A DNA stretch of 64,000 nucleotides from Tricholoma matsutake (taxonomy: Eukaryota; Basidiomycota; Agaricomycetes; Agaricales; Tricholomataceae), in NCBI GenBank assembly GCA_026075535.2, contig AP026549.1, forward strand, positions 2,108,001 through 2,172,000. The letters are read 5' to 3'. A program made the position numbers and the translations under genes. This document shows, piece after piece, positions 1-12,356 of this stretch. Position 1 is the first letter of the stretch. Every line of letters begins with the position of its first letter. The notes under the pieces are model-generated. The model worked only from the letters and a program-made list of their open reading frames with translations, did no database searches and was not told the DNA's origin.

Positions 1-4
1 ACAA

Positions 5-304
5 GTGACATATTTTTCTGAGCTGGAGATTGTTAATGGCAGGACAATCTATTACATTTTGCATTGTCATAAACAGTGCACAGCAGCTGCCCTCAAAGTA
101 GCTACCAATCACACTTGGATCAGAGATGAGATGTACATGTTCATTGATTGTCCTGAAGTAAATTTGGAAAATGATGAAGATGAAGATGAAGATGATAATA
201 ATGATGACAACAAAGGATCAAAAACCTGTACAATGACCATCTGCACACACCCCTCCCAAAACCACAAAAATGGCTACCTCAAATCTGTCTCCATCCACCC
301 ATGA
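5..304 (+). other. Acidic open reading frame, unrecognised, possibly a fragment
   Basis: A 99-codon open frame begins at the window edge and contains a run of Asp/Glu/Asn (about residues 55-70). I recognise no domain. It may be the end of a larger decayed gene that starts outside the window. The following bases 305-577 are AT-rich and show no coding signal. Confidence 0.2.
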
Positions 305-577
305 TGGATGAAATTCATGGCTGCCACAAAAGTGGCACTTTTGGAATCAATTCATTCAGCACTGTAGATTCCCCCATGCCAGAAATTCACACCCCAATTC
401 CCCCCTCTTATATATGTAAATTCATAACATTATTAGTGTCTACAAGTACTAAATATAATACCTGGAGGAAATAAATACAATCCAAAGAGGGAAGAAAATT
501 CATCCCAAAGTGGTATACCTATCAGCTGGTAATTGTATGAAGCCATGGTATCATTTTCATTTTTCAAAGGTACAAAC

Positions 578-1073
578 TGTAAGGGGAGCCCTCAATGAGC
601 ACTCACAAACCCCTACAAACAGCTACAAAGTTCACAAACATTCTTCAAACAATCTCCGAACCCTTTGAACAAACTTTGAACCCTTTGAACAACTTTGAAC
701 CCTTTGAACAACTTCGAACTGCTTTGAACTGCTCCACCCCTCACCTATGACCACACCCGTACTTTGATGATGCTGCAGAAGTTGTGGGATGACTTTCGAA
801 TGCATTAGGATGAAGCAGGATGACCTTCTGATGCGCCCATGGCAGTGCTCACTTCCTTAGTCCTGCTTCCACATGGAGACTAAATTATTTTACTTTGTCA
901 CATGGTTCCGGGTATATAGTTAGCACCCTCTGCAGGGAAACACCTTAGACTTTTCTCTTTGGTTTTCCCTTGCAAGGTGTGTAGATATTTCTTTGTTCCA
1001 TTAGTTTATCTAACACTTTGGTTTTCCCTTGCAAGTATCAAGCTCAGACTCTGATCGTAAGGTTGCCCTTACA
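578..1073 (+). repeat. 5' LTR of gypsy A
   Basis: It starts TGTAAGGGGA and ends GGTTGCCCTTACA, matching the ends of the B LTR in reverse complement. The ends form short inverted repeats (TGTAAGGG and CCCTTACA). The end is inferred from the B LTR, since no second A LTR is present for comparison. CCCTTGCA at 967-974 and 1026-1033 are weaker alternative ends. Confidence 0.6.
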
Positions 1074-1228
1074 AAAGACTCTTTCTTGGTGGACTGAGAG
1101 TAGCAAGGTTCCCCAGTCAGTCAGTTGGACCACAAAAATTTTGTACATTTTCAAAGTCTTCCTCATGGCTTGTAGGATCCTCCTATCCTCCCTCCATTTC
1201 TTTCTCCTTATCCTACTATAACATTCCA

Positions 1229-2279
1229 ATGGCTACTGAGCAAACCGATGAGTGGCAGAGAAAGCTCAAAGGTGATATCGCAGCTATCAACCAATCCCTG
1301 CATCAACTGTTCCTCATGAATGCGAGTCAAGATGAGGTTAACATCCTCCCTAGTGCTTTGAACCATGCTAGTGCACCCACCAGCATTTTGAACCCTGCAT
1401 CTGAATGATCCCCTCTCTCTCCTATACCCAAATTGTCTCACGAACTACCTTTGACTATGAAAGGAACATGTTTGATCAAACCCACATCCCCAAGCAACTT
1501 TTTGGGTGATCATATGAAAGGATGTTTGTTCCTAAATTCATGCAAACTGTACCTCCAGCTTGCACCCCATCAGTTCAAGGATGAACATTTGAAAATCATG
1601 TGGGCCATGTCCTTCATGAAAAGTGGACGAGCAGCACATTTTGTTGACAGAATTATGCACAGCTATCAAGCCATAGGGAGTCTATCCTATGCATCGTGGC
1701 CGGAGTTCATCGTCAAGTTCATTGCCAACTTTGCCCAAAGAACGAGGTTCAGACATCAAAGACTGAGCTAGAGACCTCGAAGTACTTCCAGGGGTCTCGA
1801 ACCATTGATGAGTATGTCGATGATTTTTGCGAAATCATCGATCATGCACGATACTTCAAAGGAGCCCACATTGTCCTCAAATTTTGACAAGGGCTCAATC
1901 CCAAGGTTCAGGACCATGTTGCCTGCCTCACTTCTGACGTCCCTCGGATGAGAATCCAAAACAATGGTATGATGCTGCGATCTTGTGCAAGGAAAATCGG
2001 ATTGTGAATGAAGCATTTTGAGCCTCTTCACAGCACATCTCGCACCATGAAACATCTTTGGTGAACAATAGCATGTTTTGTCAACTTCTGATGAGGCTTC
2101 CAAACCCTCCTCCACCCCTTTTGAGGTATGCATTGCAACTTGCAACAACTTCGAACCCATCAAGGTATGTTCCTCCTGTACCCAGTGTTTCCACACCCAT
2201 ATGGCCAAAGGATGCAAGCTCTCTCATGTGCTTTCAATGTGGGCAACCTGGGCATGCACCACCCGAGTGCCTGAAATGA
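1229..2279 (+). pseudogene. Gag of gypsy A, broken
   Basis: The likely start is ATG at 1229 (MATEQTDEWQ). The frame meets a TGA at 1406, continues from 1433 with a gag core (SFMKSGRAAHFVDRI), then shifts frame near 1700 into a stretch with SRTIDEYVDDF. A CX2CX4HX4C zinc knuckle (CFQCGQPGHAPPEC, about 2236-2277) lies in the third frame. The same features occur in the same order in the gag of element B. It would have packaged element RNA in a cytoplasmic particle; here it cannot make a full protein. Confidence 0.7.
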
Positions 2280-2576
2280 TTCGATGTCCGGTACATGGAC
2301 TTCAAAGAAAGACAGGGATTCACACAGGAGGAGTTCATGGCCCTCGATGTAAGGGAAACGGTTGAATGAGAAGACGAAGCCCTGAACAAAGTGATAGAGG
2401 ATTTTGGCCCAGACAACACGTGAACAGTATGCCACCATTGTCTAGAAGTAATCTTTTCGCAGTGTTGTCAGTAGAAGAAGTGCACAAATTAGATTCTATT
2501 TCTTCGATGACTCCTACTTCAAACAATCTTGCAGCCATACTACCTTCCCCAACCCTTTGAAATTGTTTTTGAAAAT

Positions 2577-4753
2577 GTCTGAACTGGGAGAAACAGCTCC
2601 CCGAATGGTATATCATAGCTTCAAACCCGAGTACAAACTCTTTTGAGCTTCCAATATTGATGCAAACCCTTGATACCAGCGAAATCCTCTCGATGAATGC
2701 TCTTCTGGACAGTGGTGTGACTGACCTCTTCATCAGCTCTGACTTCGTGAAATGACATCATTTGACTACAAAGCAACTCAGTCGACCCATACTAGTGTAT
2801 AACATGGATGGTTTGTCGAATGAAGCAGGCAGCATTTTGGAGGTCTGGGAGACAGTTCTACGATATCGCGACCACTCTGAACATGTGACATTCGTTATCA
2901 CAGGCCTTGGGAAACAGGATGTCATCTTAGACCTTACCTGGCTTTAAAAACACAACCCTGAAGTCAATTGGACATCAGGTGAGGTTAAGATGAGTCAATG
3001 CCCTGACCACTGTCGTACTTGCCAGAATGAGACCAACAAAGAACACAAGCTTGCCTTCAAGGAGGCAGAGAGTCTTCGAGCCTGTCAAGCAGGCCCGACA
3101 CCCTTGACAGATGTCAAGATGGAGGACATCCTGGATTATTCAAATCTCATTGATGATAATGATGATGACAATGTCGATGGTGACAATGTCGATAATGATG
3201 ACAATGATGAGTCCGACAAAAACAAACCCTATACTGGTGAGGATGAGCTCGAAGATGGTGATTGCATCTTCATGGCCACCATCCCCTGTGAGGCCGAGTT
3301 TATCCGAGCCACGTCGAACATTTTTCAGAGGTTGGCCAAGGCTTTTCATAAGAACACCCAACCTACATCATTCCACAAATCTGTTCCTACACACCTTCAC
3401 AATTTCAAAGACCTTTTTGCAAAATTGTTGTTTGATCGTCTCCCTGATCGTAAGGTGTGGGATCATGCCATTGAACTGGTCCCAGGTGCAAAATCTTTGA
3501 GCTGTAAGGTCTACCCTTTGGCCTCTAGTGAACAGTCCAAAATGGACAAGTTCATTCAGGAGAACCTCAGCAGCGGTCGAATTCATCCTTCAAAATTGCT
3601 GATGGCATCCCCTGTCTTCTTCATCAAGAAGAAAGATGGCAGCCTTCAACTTGTGCAGGATTATTGGGCCCTGAATTCTATCACGATAAAAAAACCGATA
3701 CCCCTTGCCCCTAATTTCAGAGCTTGTAAATCAACTTTGAGGTGCGAAGTATTTCACAAAGCTCAATGTTCGATGGGGGTACAATAATGTTTGGATGAAG
3801 GAAGGTGATGAGTGGAAGGTAGTGTTTCATATGAATCATGGCCTTTTCAAACCCCTGGTGATGTTTTTTGGACTCACAAACTCCCCCTCCACCTTTCAGA
3901 CAATGATCAATGATATCTTCCAGGATCTCATCATGGAGGGTGTGGTTTGCATCTACCTCGACAATATCCTCATTTTTGCAAAATTCATGGAAGAACAGCA
4001 TTGTGTCACTTGACTCATACTCAAACTACTTCAAAAACACAAACTCTTCCTTTGACATGAAACATGTGAATTCAAAAAAACCTCTATCAAATATCTCAGG
4101 TTGATCATCTCCAAAGGCAAGATTCGTATGGATCCAGTCAAGGTAGCTGGCATAACAGAGTGGCCCACACCAATGAATCGAAAGGAGGTTCAATCCTTCC
4201 TCGGTTTTGCAAATTTTTATTGCAGGTTCATCAAAGGCTTTTCCCACCATGCAAAGCTGATGTTTGAACTCAGAAAAAAGGATCGAAGGTGGGGTTGGGC
4301 TGAAGCAGAACAATTGGTATTCGATGAAATCAAAAACCGCATCACATCCTCACCCATCCTTCATTTCACAGATGATTCGAAGGCTTTTCATATTGAGGCA
4401 GATAGTTTGGACTATGCTACAGGCTCAGTCCTCTCTCAGCAATCATCCAACAATCTTAAATGGCATCCCATCGCCTTCTATTTGAAATCACTCAACACCA
4501 TTGAGCAAAACTATGAAATTCATGATAAAGAGATGTTAGCAGTCATGAGATCATTAAAGGAATGGAGACATTTTCTCGAAGGTCCAAAACATAAGGTCAA
4601 AATCTGGACAGACCACAAAAACCTTGAGTACTTCATGACTGCAAAGAAACTAAATTGCAGACAGGCTTGTTGGTCACTTTACCTGTCTAGATTCAATTTT
4701 GTCATGCACCATCATCCAGGAAAGAGCATGGGTAAGCCGGATGCTCTTTTGTG
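2577..4753 (+). pseudogene. Pol of gypsy A, first part: protease, reverse transcriptase, RNase H
   Basis: A retropepsin motif LLDSG is at 2702-2716, followed by VYNMDG. The frame from 2990 holds an Asp-rich linker and the first half of the reverse transcriptase (FIKKKDGSLQ). 3795-4013 continues it with FGLTNSPSTF and the catalytic box as YLDN, not YLDD, near 3954-3965. 4101-4753 is the thumb and RNase H (SFLGFANFY, then HIEADS, YEIHDKEML and WTDHKNLEYF). Several frameshifts, a stop at 2754 and loss of the second catalytic Asp make it inactive. It stops at the left end of element T and resumes at 20538. Confidence 0.82.
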
Positions 4754-4805
4754 GAGGTCTTTACACTCCCCCCCCCCCCAATCTGAGCGGACTCCGCTCG
4801 GACTC
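4754..4805 (+). repeat. Left terminal inverted repeat of T
   Basis: It contains CACT, twelve C, AATCT, then the palindrome GAGCGGA-C-TCCGCTC (4785-4799). The reverse complement of the right end has CAGT, eight C, TAGTCT, then GAGTGGA-C-TCCACTC. The left end has about 10 extra bases before CACT. Confidence 0.7.
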
Positions 4806-4929
4806 AACTAGAAATTTGTTGGCTGAGACACCTGCCAAATTAGTAGGTCCAGTCCAAGCAGACTCCTAGTAGAGTCCTAGCATTCAGAGTGTTTGCAGTT
4901 ATTTATTCACCACTCAACAGCACCAAATT

Positions 4930-4949
4930 CCCACTACTTTAGTAGTGGG
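4930..4949. repeat. Perfect hairpin upstream of Helitron coding region
   Basis: CCCACTACT and AGTAGTGGG form a perfect 9-bp stem around TT, followed by TTTTAG. A related stem (CACTAC and GTAGTG) sits at 15087-15102, beyond the last Helitron gene. They could mark the two ends of a Helitron-like element inside T. Confidence 0.45.
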
Positions 4950-5091
4950 TTTTAGAGGACGACGAATGCACAAGATCCATGTTCGCCCAATGCTCAATCA
5001 TGTCATTGGAGCCATCGATCGATTTCTCAGCATTTTTTGTATTGATTCCTATTTGTAACTTGCCACGTCTCAGCATTTTGTCACCTCGTCT

Positions 5092-8000
5092 GTGGCCGCC
5101 ATGTCGTTTCCACATTATTTTTTTTCAATGTCTATCCGAAGCACTCTCGCTTTCACGATTTTTTCTCTCATCCCTATGTCACAAGCTCACATTCTGGGTC
5201 ATTTGGTCACCACAACTTTTAATGATTTGTTTCCTAACTCCAGACTCTCTGGACAATTGGTGGCCACGCTAAAGGTTTCTCACAGTCACATCACATTGCC
5301 TATCAATGCAAATATAGGCTCTGGATCCCTTACCTCGCTTGTTGAGTTCAAAGTTGATGATTGATTATGCTCTGATGTTGTACTTGGAAGAAACTGGTTT
5401 GCAGATTACCAAGAATATATGATTTTGGAGAACTTACTCACATCTATGCGAATCCCATGTGAGGCGCAGAAGAGAGATACAGGTGAGCTGAATCTCATTT
5501 TGTTTCTTGTCTGCCATTTCACATTTTTCAGATGCCATCGTTGACAACTCCCCATCAGAATATCTTGAAGACGATGTTCCAATGGTCATTGATGATTCCG
5601 CTTCCATTGTTTCTCAGAGTTTAATGTTCAACTTTGAAAATCTCCCCATAATTTATGAAACATTATTAAATCCTAATTCTGTTCTCTACCATGATTTACA
5701 CTCAATCGAATTGGAGACAATGCTTTGAAATCATGGGATCCCCATCAATTCTGATCATCGGCTGTATTCTGTCATGGCACTTCTTCACCATCTTGTGAAT
5801 GGTCTCTGTGTTTATCAATCCAATGTAGGCTGTCAATCCGTTGTGATGCGTAACACTGTTTCTAATCTTGGGTTAACTATTTCACATCATATTTTGAGTG
5901 CCCCTCTGAGTATCCTTTGTATCCTTGGCAACAGTCTGGGCTATCGATCAGAATTACATGTTCCTGAGCATCAATGACTGTCACACTGGATGCAAGCTCG
6001 CCATCATTCTCTGCAGGAAGCTTCTTATCCAAATATACATGATTCCCTACAAAATTTTGAGAACTTGAGCAAGGCGGAAGCGCTCACAATGGCTGCTGGT
6101 CATGGCTTATCTCCTTTGGGTACATTGAATGACATTTGGAATTCGATCATCCTACACATCACAGAGGGCGCATGTTGTCAATCTCAAGCCATTTTGCCTC
6201 GGGCGTGCACTAAATTGCGGGCACAATGCCTGAATGAGTTTTCTGAAATGCCTGACAGCAATTCAGATACTACTGATGAAATGCGTATTTTCCTGTTGTC
6301 ATGAAGATACAATGACGACCTTTATGTAGGTTGCTTCTCTTGCATAACATAGAGCATGATAATAATTCATTGTTTAATGTTTTGTGCCAGACTCTCAGAA
6401 AATACATCGATCAGCTTCAGAAAGGTAAATCTTCTCCAGTGCAATGGCAGGCACACATATTTTCACCGCCAAATCCCAAACTAGCTGAAACTCGACGAAA
6501 TTGGCCACAGGTGATTTCTGATAGTTTGAAAAAGAAAATACTTCAGCGGTTCCGCCTAGAGACCAGTAGCGAAGCTCTTCAAGAACTTACATGTGCATGC
6601 TGTGCTGAATCTCAGTCTGAATTGGATTGCAAATGGATGTCAGCAAGATCGTTAAACTTTGATTGTCTTTGATGTTCTATTATTGATGATACACATCAGT
6701 TCAATATGCTGCATCCACCACCTCTTTCTCCAAATACCACAGGAATATTGCGAAATGTGGTTCTTGATCCATCAGGTGTTCAGGAGCTGGGAGATGATCA
6801 ATATGAACTTAATCTTTGTATTTCTTGTTTGAAATCAATCGAAAAGGGGAAGATTCCTGCACTTGCTTTGGCAAATTGAACATTCGTTGGACCTGTACCA
6901 CCTGAATTGAATGATTTGACACCAATCAAAGAATCAATGATTGCATTGTGCCAGTCAAAATGTTGGATAGTGCAATTAAGTGAACAGGACCATTCTGATC
7001 TCACTTCGCCTCATGTTCAACGAGGATTTCATGGCAATATTATTATCTATCCTCAAGAACCTCAGCAAGTCGCAACTGTCTTGCCACCTTCCATAGAAGA
7101 AATCACATCACCAATTTGTGTCATCTTCATCAGTTCTAAGCCTCCCTCTCACAAATCGCTTCATGATAAAGTGAAACCATTGGCAGTGCATGGACATAAG
7201 GTTTGCCAAGCGCTAGTATGGTTAAAAACCCATAACCCGCTGTATTGTGGCATTGAAATTAATTACGACATTTTGAACACCTTGCCAGTCAATGATCTGT
7301 TGCCATTTCATATTGAACATGTGCTGCCTAGTGAGGATGGAGATCCTCTGACATCATGATATGACATCAGCTCTTCTAGTACATCTGACGTTCATCAACA
7401 GCCTGTTCCTGCAGATGCTGAAATCGCATTTCAAAAATTAGTTATCAGTGACATTGAAGGTCATGCATCTTCGAGTGAATTAAAAGCGGCAGCGTTAAGG
7501 CATGTGCAAAAGAAAAAAGGAAGTTATCTGAAGCTTCCTCATGGTATGACTCCTGAAAACAAATTCATGAATCCTCAATTATTTCCTAAAATATATCCAA
7601 CCTTATTTCCATTTGGAATGGGAGGATTTGAGAATCCCACTCGTAAAGAACACATATCTTTCAAACCACATGTCAAACACTTGTTGGAGCTTGTGAATCA
7701 CAGATTCCAAGAACATCCTTCCTTCCTTTTCACAGTGTTCAATATTTTGCAATGAAGATCTCTCTTACTCCATTGCAGTTTGAAAACCAAGCGCAGCAAC
7801 TTTCATTCCATGGCAAACTCATTCAATTTAGTTTCACCTGACACCATTCATCGGGTTTCAGGAAGAGTGATTAGAGGAGATTTAACAACAGCTTATGATG
7901 ATGAAGAACACTGAGTGCTCAAGATAATGCAGGAAGTGCATGTGATTAACAAACATGTTCCTGGATCTTCATCTGCTCGGATGGAAATGTGCAATCAAAT

Positions 8001-11000
8001 TTGGTCAATGATCACACAGTTTGGAATGCTGACGTTTTTCATAACAATAAATCTGGCTGATGTCTACAATCCCCTTGTTAAGTTTTTAGCAGGTTCGGAT
8101 ATCGATGTTGATCACTTACTGCCAGAACAAGTGCCCAAGTATTGGGATCAAGCCCTTCTTGTTGCTCAAAATCCAGCCATTGCAGCAAAGTTCTTCAACA
8201 TTTACATGAAAGCTTTTATTCACACACTGCTTGGCTACGATGCTCATCATCAAGATTTGGAGGGAGGTGCCCTAGGCATGGTATGAAGTTATTATGGTTG
8301 CATCGAAGCTCAAGGGAGAGGCTCTTTACATTGTCACATGTTTATATGGCTGGAAGGAGGACTTCATCCAAATGAAGTTAAATGGCACATTCTTGAAGAT
8401 GATAGTTTCAAATTTCGGCTATTAAATTTCATGGAGGATTCGATCTCTACATGTGTACCTGATGACCCTGACCCTTTGCTGTCCATAGCATCCTCTGTCT
8501 ATCATCCTTGTTCTATCAGAGGAACCAACCAAGGCTGCCGAACCCAACCTTCCTCGACAGAGTATCAAAAACACCTTCACTATTTGGCAGAACAGTGTCA
8601 GTGCCACAGTCATCGAGCGACATGTTATAAATACTGCAAAGACACAGATAAAAAGGAATGTCGATTCAACCTTGATGAAAGCTGCTATCAGTTGCAGAGT
8701 ATAGTGGATCCAGAGACAGGTGAAATTAATTTGAAGTGTCTGGATGGAATGGTGAACCATTTCAATGCGATGATCATAAGTGCAATGCATTGTAATATGG
8801 ATCTTAAGTTTATTGGATCTGGGGAATCTGCAAAAGCAATCTTGTATTATATCACAGATTATATTTCGAAGGCTCAACTGAAAGCACATGTTGCATATGC
8901 AGCACTGGAGTTGGCAGTCCGAAAATTAGGAGAGTACAATCCTTTGGACGACAAACCCACGGTCTGAGCTAAATGCTTGCTACAAAAATGTGCACACATG
9001 ATGATTTCTCATCAAGAACTATTGTCACAACAAGTCATGTCTTACCTGCTTGATTTTGAAGACCACTTCACCAGTCATCAATTCAACAGTTTGTTCTGGA
9101 TGACATTTGAAGCCAGTGTCGAAAGCGAAGATTCTAGTCCAGAATGTTACAATCAGAAGTCAGTCGATGATGAATTTCAAACAGAGGTGACAACCATGGA
9201 CGAACCAGATGAGGATGCAAATAACAAATATGAGAAACCTTCCACAGTTGTCCCTAGTGAGCTCTCAGATGAACATCTTCCAGCAGAAGATGACATTGTG
9301 GATCATGACAAAGTCACAATCTCCATAGATAATGACGATCGATTTGTTGCGCGTCCATCACAGCTCACAGATTACAAACACCGAGATTGAGAACTGGACA
9401 ATTTGTGCTTATGGGATTTCTGTGCGCAGACTGAAAAAATCAAAAAGGCCCACCGGAGTCCTCAAGAAGATGGGGAAAATTCGAATGTAATTGGCATCAA
9501 TGTGATTCTGGACCATTTGACCAAGAACAGACCGACTTATGGGTTTATCGCTCCTCATGACCAATGTTATACTCACGCCTTGAGAATCGTTCATCCAGAT
9601 CTGCGGTGCATTCCTGTTTTAATAGGCTCTGTTCCAAGACGAGACCAAGAAGACACGTACATGAGATATTGTCAATTGATGTTAATTCTGTTCAAGCCAT
9701 GGCAAACTGCATTCGATTTGCAGATGGTGGCAGAACCGTGGGCAGCAGCGTTCAACAATCACAAAAAAAGCACATTCTGTCCTCCAGAGTTTCAATCCAT
9801 TATGGATAACATGCAACTGTTGCATGAGTGCAAACATTGCTGCGATGATCATTTTTGAGAACGAAGATGTCATGTTGCATTGGTGCCAGAAATAGTTGGA
9901 GGGGAACTGGCTGTTATTGAAAATGCTGTTGAAGACGTTGACAACATCAAAGTTTTGCAGCATTTGCAATCAATCGACGACTGTTATTCACAAAGAAAGA
10001 ATAATGCAAACGCAAACTCCCTCCACTGCATAGAGCACGCAGAACAAGCCAGACTCTTCAGTGTGAAATCATCGGACCCTCGTTATACAACTTCGGTACC
10101 AAGTTCACAACCCATACAACAAGTTGAGCATGATCATGAAGATGTCGAGAAAATTTGGAAAGCAGAGTATAATCTTCGCCACGAAAGATGGAAGCAGAAA
10201 ACTGCTATCTATGAACCTTCTCATGTCGAACACACTGCGGCTTTGATGGCTGTCAGTAATGGAGATGAACATCAAGCAACTATGAGCTTGCAGCCTTTGG
10301 AATCATTGATGCCGTCGATTGAGCTGCAGTCAAATAGCTGCTCTCCCGCATTGACTGTGGACATCGAGCAATTAGCACAGAAGTGGACGTTGAACCCAGA
10401 GCAACAGCAAGCATTTAAAATTATTGCAGAACACAGTTCACATCAACACGATGATCCACTGAAAATGTTCATCTCAGGTCCAGCTGGCACCGGGAAGATG
10501 ACAGTGATTAATGCTGTAAAAGATTTTTTCCAGCAGAGAGGTCAAGCAAGAAAATTTCGATTAGCTTCTTACATGGGTATCGCAGCACACCACATCTCTG
10601 GGATGACATTACATTCTTTACTCTGTTTGAATACAAAGAAGAACACCAACACAAACTCCAAATCTCATTGTGATCTTGTGGCAATGTGGGAGGGAGTCGA
10701 CTACGTGTTCATTGACGAGGTCTCAATGATTAGCTGCCAGTTTCTTTGTCGAATCAGTGAAGCCCTCAGTTTGGCGAAAGGCGATAGTTGAGCATTTGGA
10801 GGCATAAACATTATCTTTGCAGGCGATTTTGCGCAGCTTCCACTGGTGCGAGAGGTTCATTTATATTCACATATTAACATGCATCAGCAAGCGGCTACCA
10901 CACAACGACAGAAGATTGTGTTTGGCAAATTGTTGTGGCTCACGATATCGACGGTGATCATCCTTCATCATCCACAATGGCAAATTGGACCGCAAAATAA

Positions 11001-12226
11001 AGAGTTTCTTGAGTTGTTGATGCGCTTGCGAGAGGGTCGGTGCACTGCATATGACTATGAATTATTGAGCAGCCGTGTCATAAAACCTAGCATGAACCTT
11101 GATTTCGGCAGTGAGCCATGGCGACATGCACCAGTTATTGTGTATGACAATGCTGCAAAGGATGCGATCAACATGCAAGCTGCTTCTGCATTTGCAAAAG
11201 AAACTGGACAACAATTACAATGGTACTATGCTGAAGATAAATGTCAACAACAACTGGTCACAGATAGAAGCTTACGAGATTACTTGAGTCATTTACCGTC
11301 TGGACAAACTCAACAACACCTTGGTCGAATTCCTCTCGTATTAGGCATGCCCATTCTCATTTCGAAAAATTTTGATGTCGAAGGTGGAGTTGTGAATGGA
11401 AGTCGAGGTACCGTGTCTCGCATACGCTACTGCACGGACAAACATGGCTATTGCCATTTGTTATCTGTCATTGTTCACATCAGCGACAGCAGTGAAGAGC
11501 CGCTTGGGAATTTACCTCCACATGATCTACCAATATTGGTCGATGCTACAGACATCATGTTTCAACATCCATACTCAAAAAAGAAATGCCACATCCAATG
11601 AACCCAGGTCCCAATTTTGCCAGCATTTGCGATGACTGCCCACCGAGCTCAAGGTCAGATGTTGAACAATGTCATTATCGACTTGCAGTCTTGCAGAGGG
11701 ACTGAAGCTCCATATGTGATGGCATCTCGCATGTGTTCCCTTGATGGTCTGCTGATATTAAGACTGTTCGACCGCAAAAAAATTGGTTAAAATGCTGAAC
11801 CTGTTGACACTGTTAAAATTTGGAGCCAAATCAAAAAAGGATGAAGCATCAGAGGCACTGAGAGAGTTCCATGGAGACCAATTCGAAATCGCACAGATGA
11901 TTCCAAAAGACATCGGGACTATGTTGGCTTCTGTCAATCCAGAGACTGCACTCCAGACTTGGCAGCGCATTTTTGAAGAGCAGACAACTATCATTGATGC
12001 TTGTTGCATGGCACCTGCGCCTAAGCACGCATTGCAACATGACATCAAAGGGGAAGACGATGTCGAACAGTCAAGTACTGAAAACCATGGTGTAACAACA
12101 AGTGTCAATACAGATGATGGCACCATTTGCAAGTCAATTTCCACATCCTCTATCAGTCGCAAACGCCCACTCCTTGAACAGATGGAGTCCATTCCAAATA
12201 ACAAGCAACAGCGACACCACAAATAA
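5092..12226 (+). pseudogene. Helitron Rep-helicase (DUF6570-like, Helitron_like_N, PIF1 helicase), decayed by TGA stops
   Basis: This would be a HUH Rep plus 5'-3' helicase for rolling-circle transposition. In order: an N-terminal region with CSDVVLGRNWF (about 5365-5400); likely short introns near 5483-5530 and 6320; a Cys-containing DUF6570-like segment with FVGPVPPELNDLTP (about 6880-6925); the Helitron_like_N domain (FFITINLADVYNPLVKFLAG, about 8035-8094); the HxH metal motif in GSLHCHMF (8329-8337); a Tyr-rich ILYYITDYISKAQ segment (about 8840-8878); a PIF1-type helicase with Walker A GPAGTGK (10477-10497), Walker B DEVSM (about 10716) and the late motif AMTAHRAQGQ. From 6331 to 11790 it is a single frame broken only by TGA codons. 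Walker A ends GKM where Ser/Thr is expected. The end after the TAA at 11788 shifts frame; 11783-12226 may be the C-terminus. Confidence 0.85.
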
Positions 12227-12356
12227 CGATGATATGTTCCACATATCGTAAGTCCACACAGTCTCATCTAAGCACACCGTCATTCTGAGACATTTCATTT
12301 GCTCTTTGCTCACCACCATCTACCACCATCACTCACTGCCTGACCACTACTTGAAA

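Noticed and set aside
5092..11790. TGA read as an amino acid (alternative code or selenocysteine)
   Set aside because: The host genes (ISY1, the methyltransferase, transporter and GT90) use TGA, TAA or TAG as normal stops and contain no internal TGA. In the elements TGA falls mostly at Arg positions, which fits CGA decay, not Trp or Sec.
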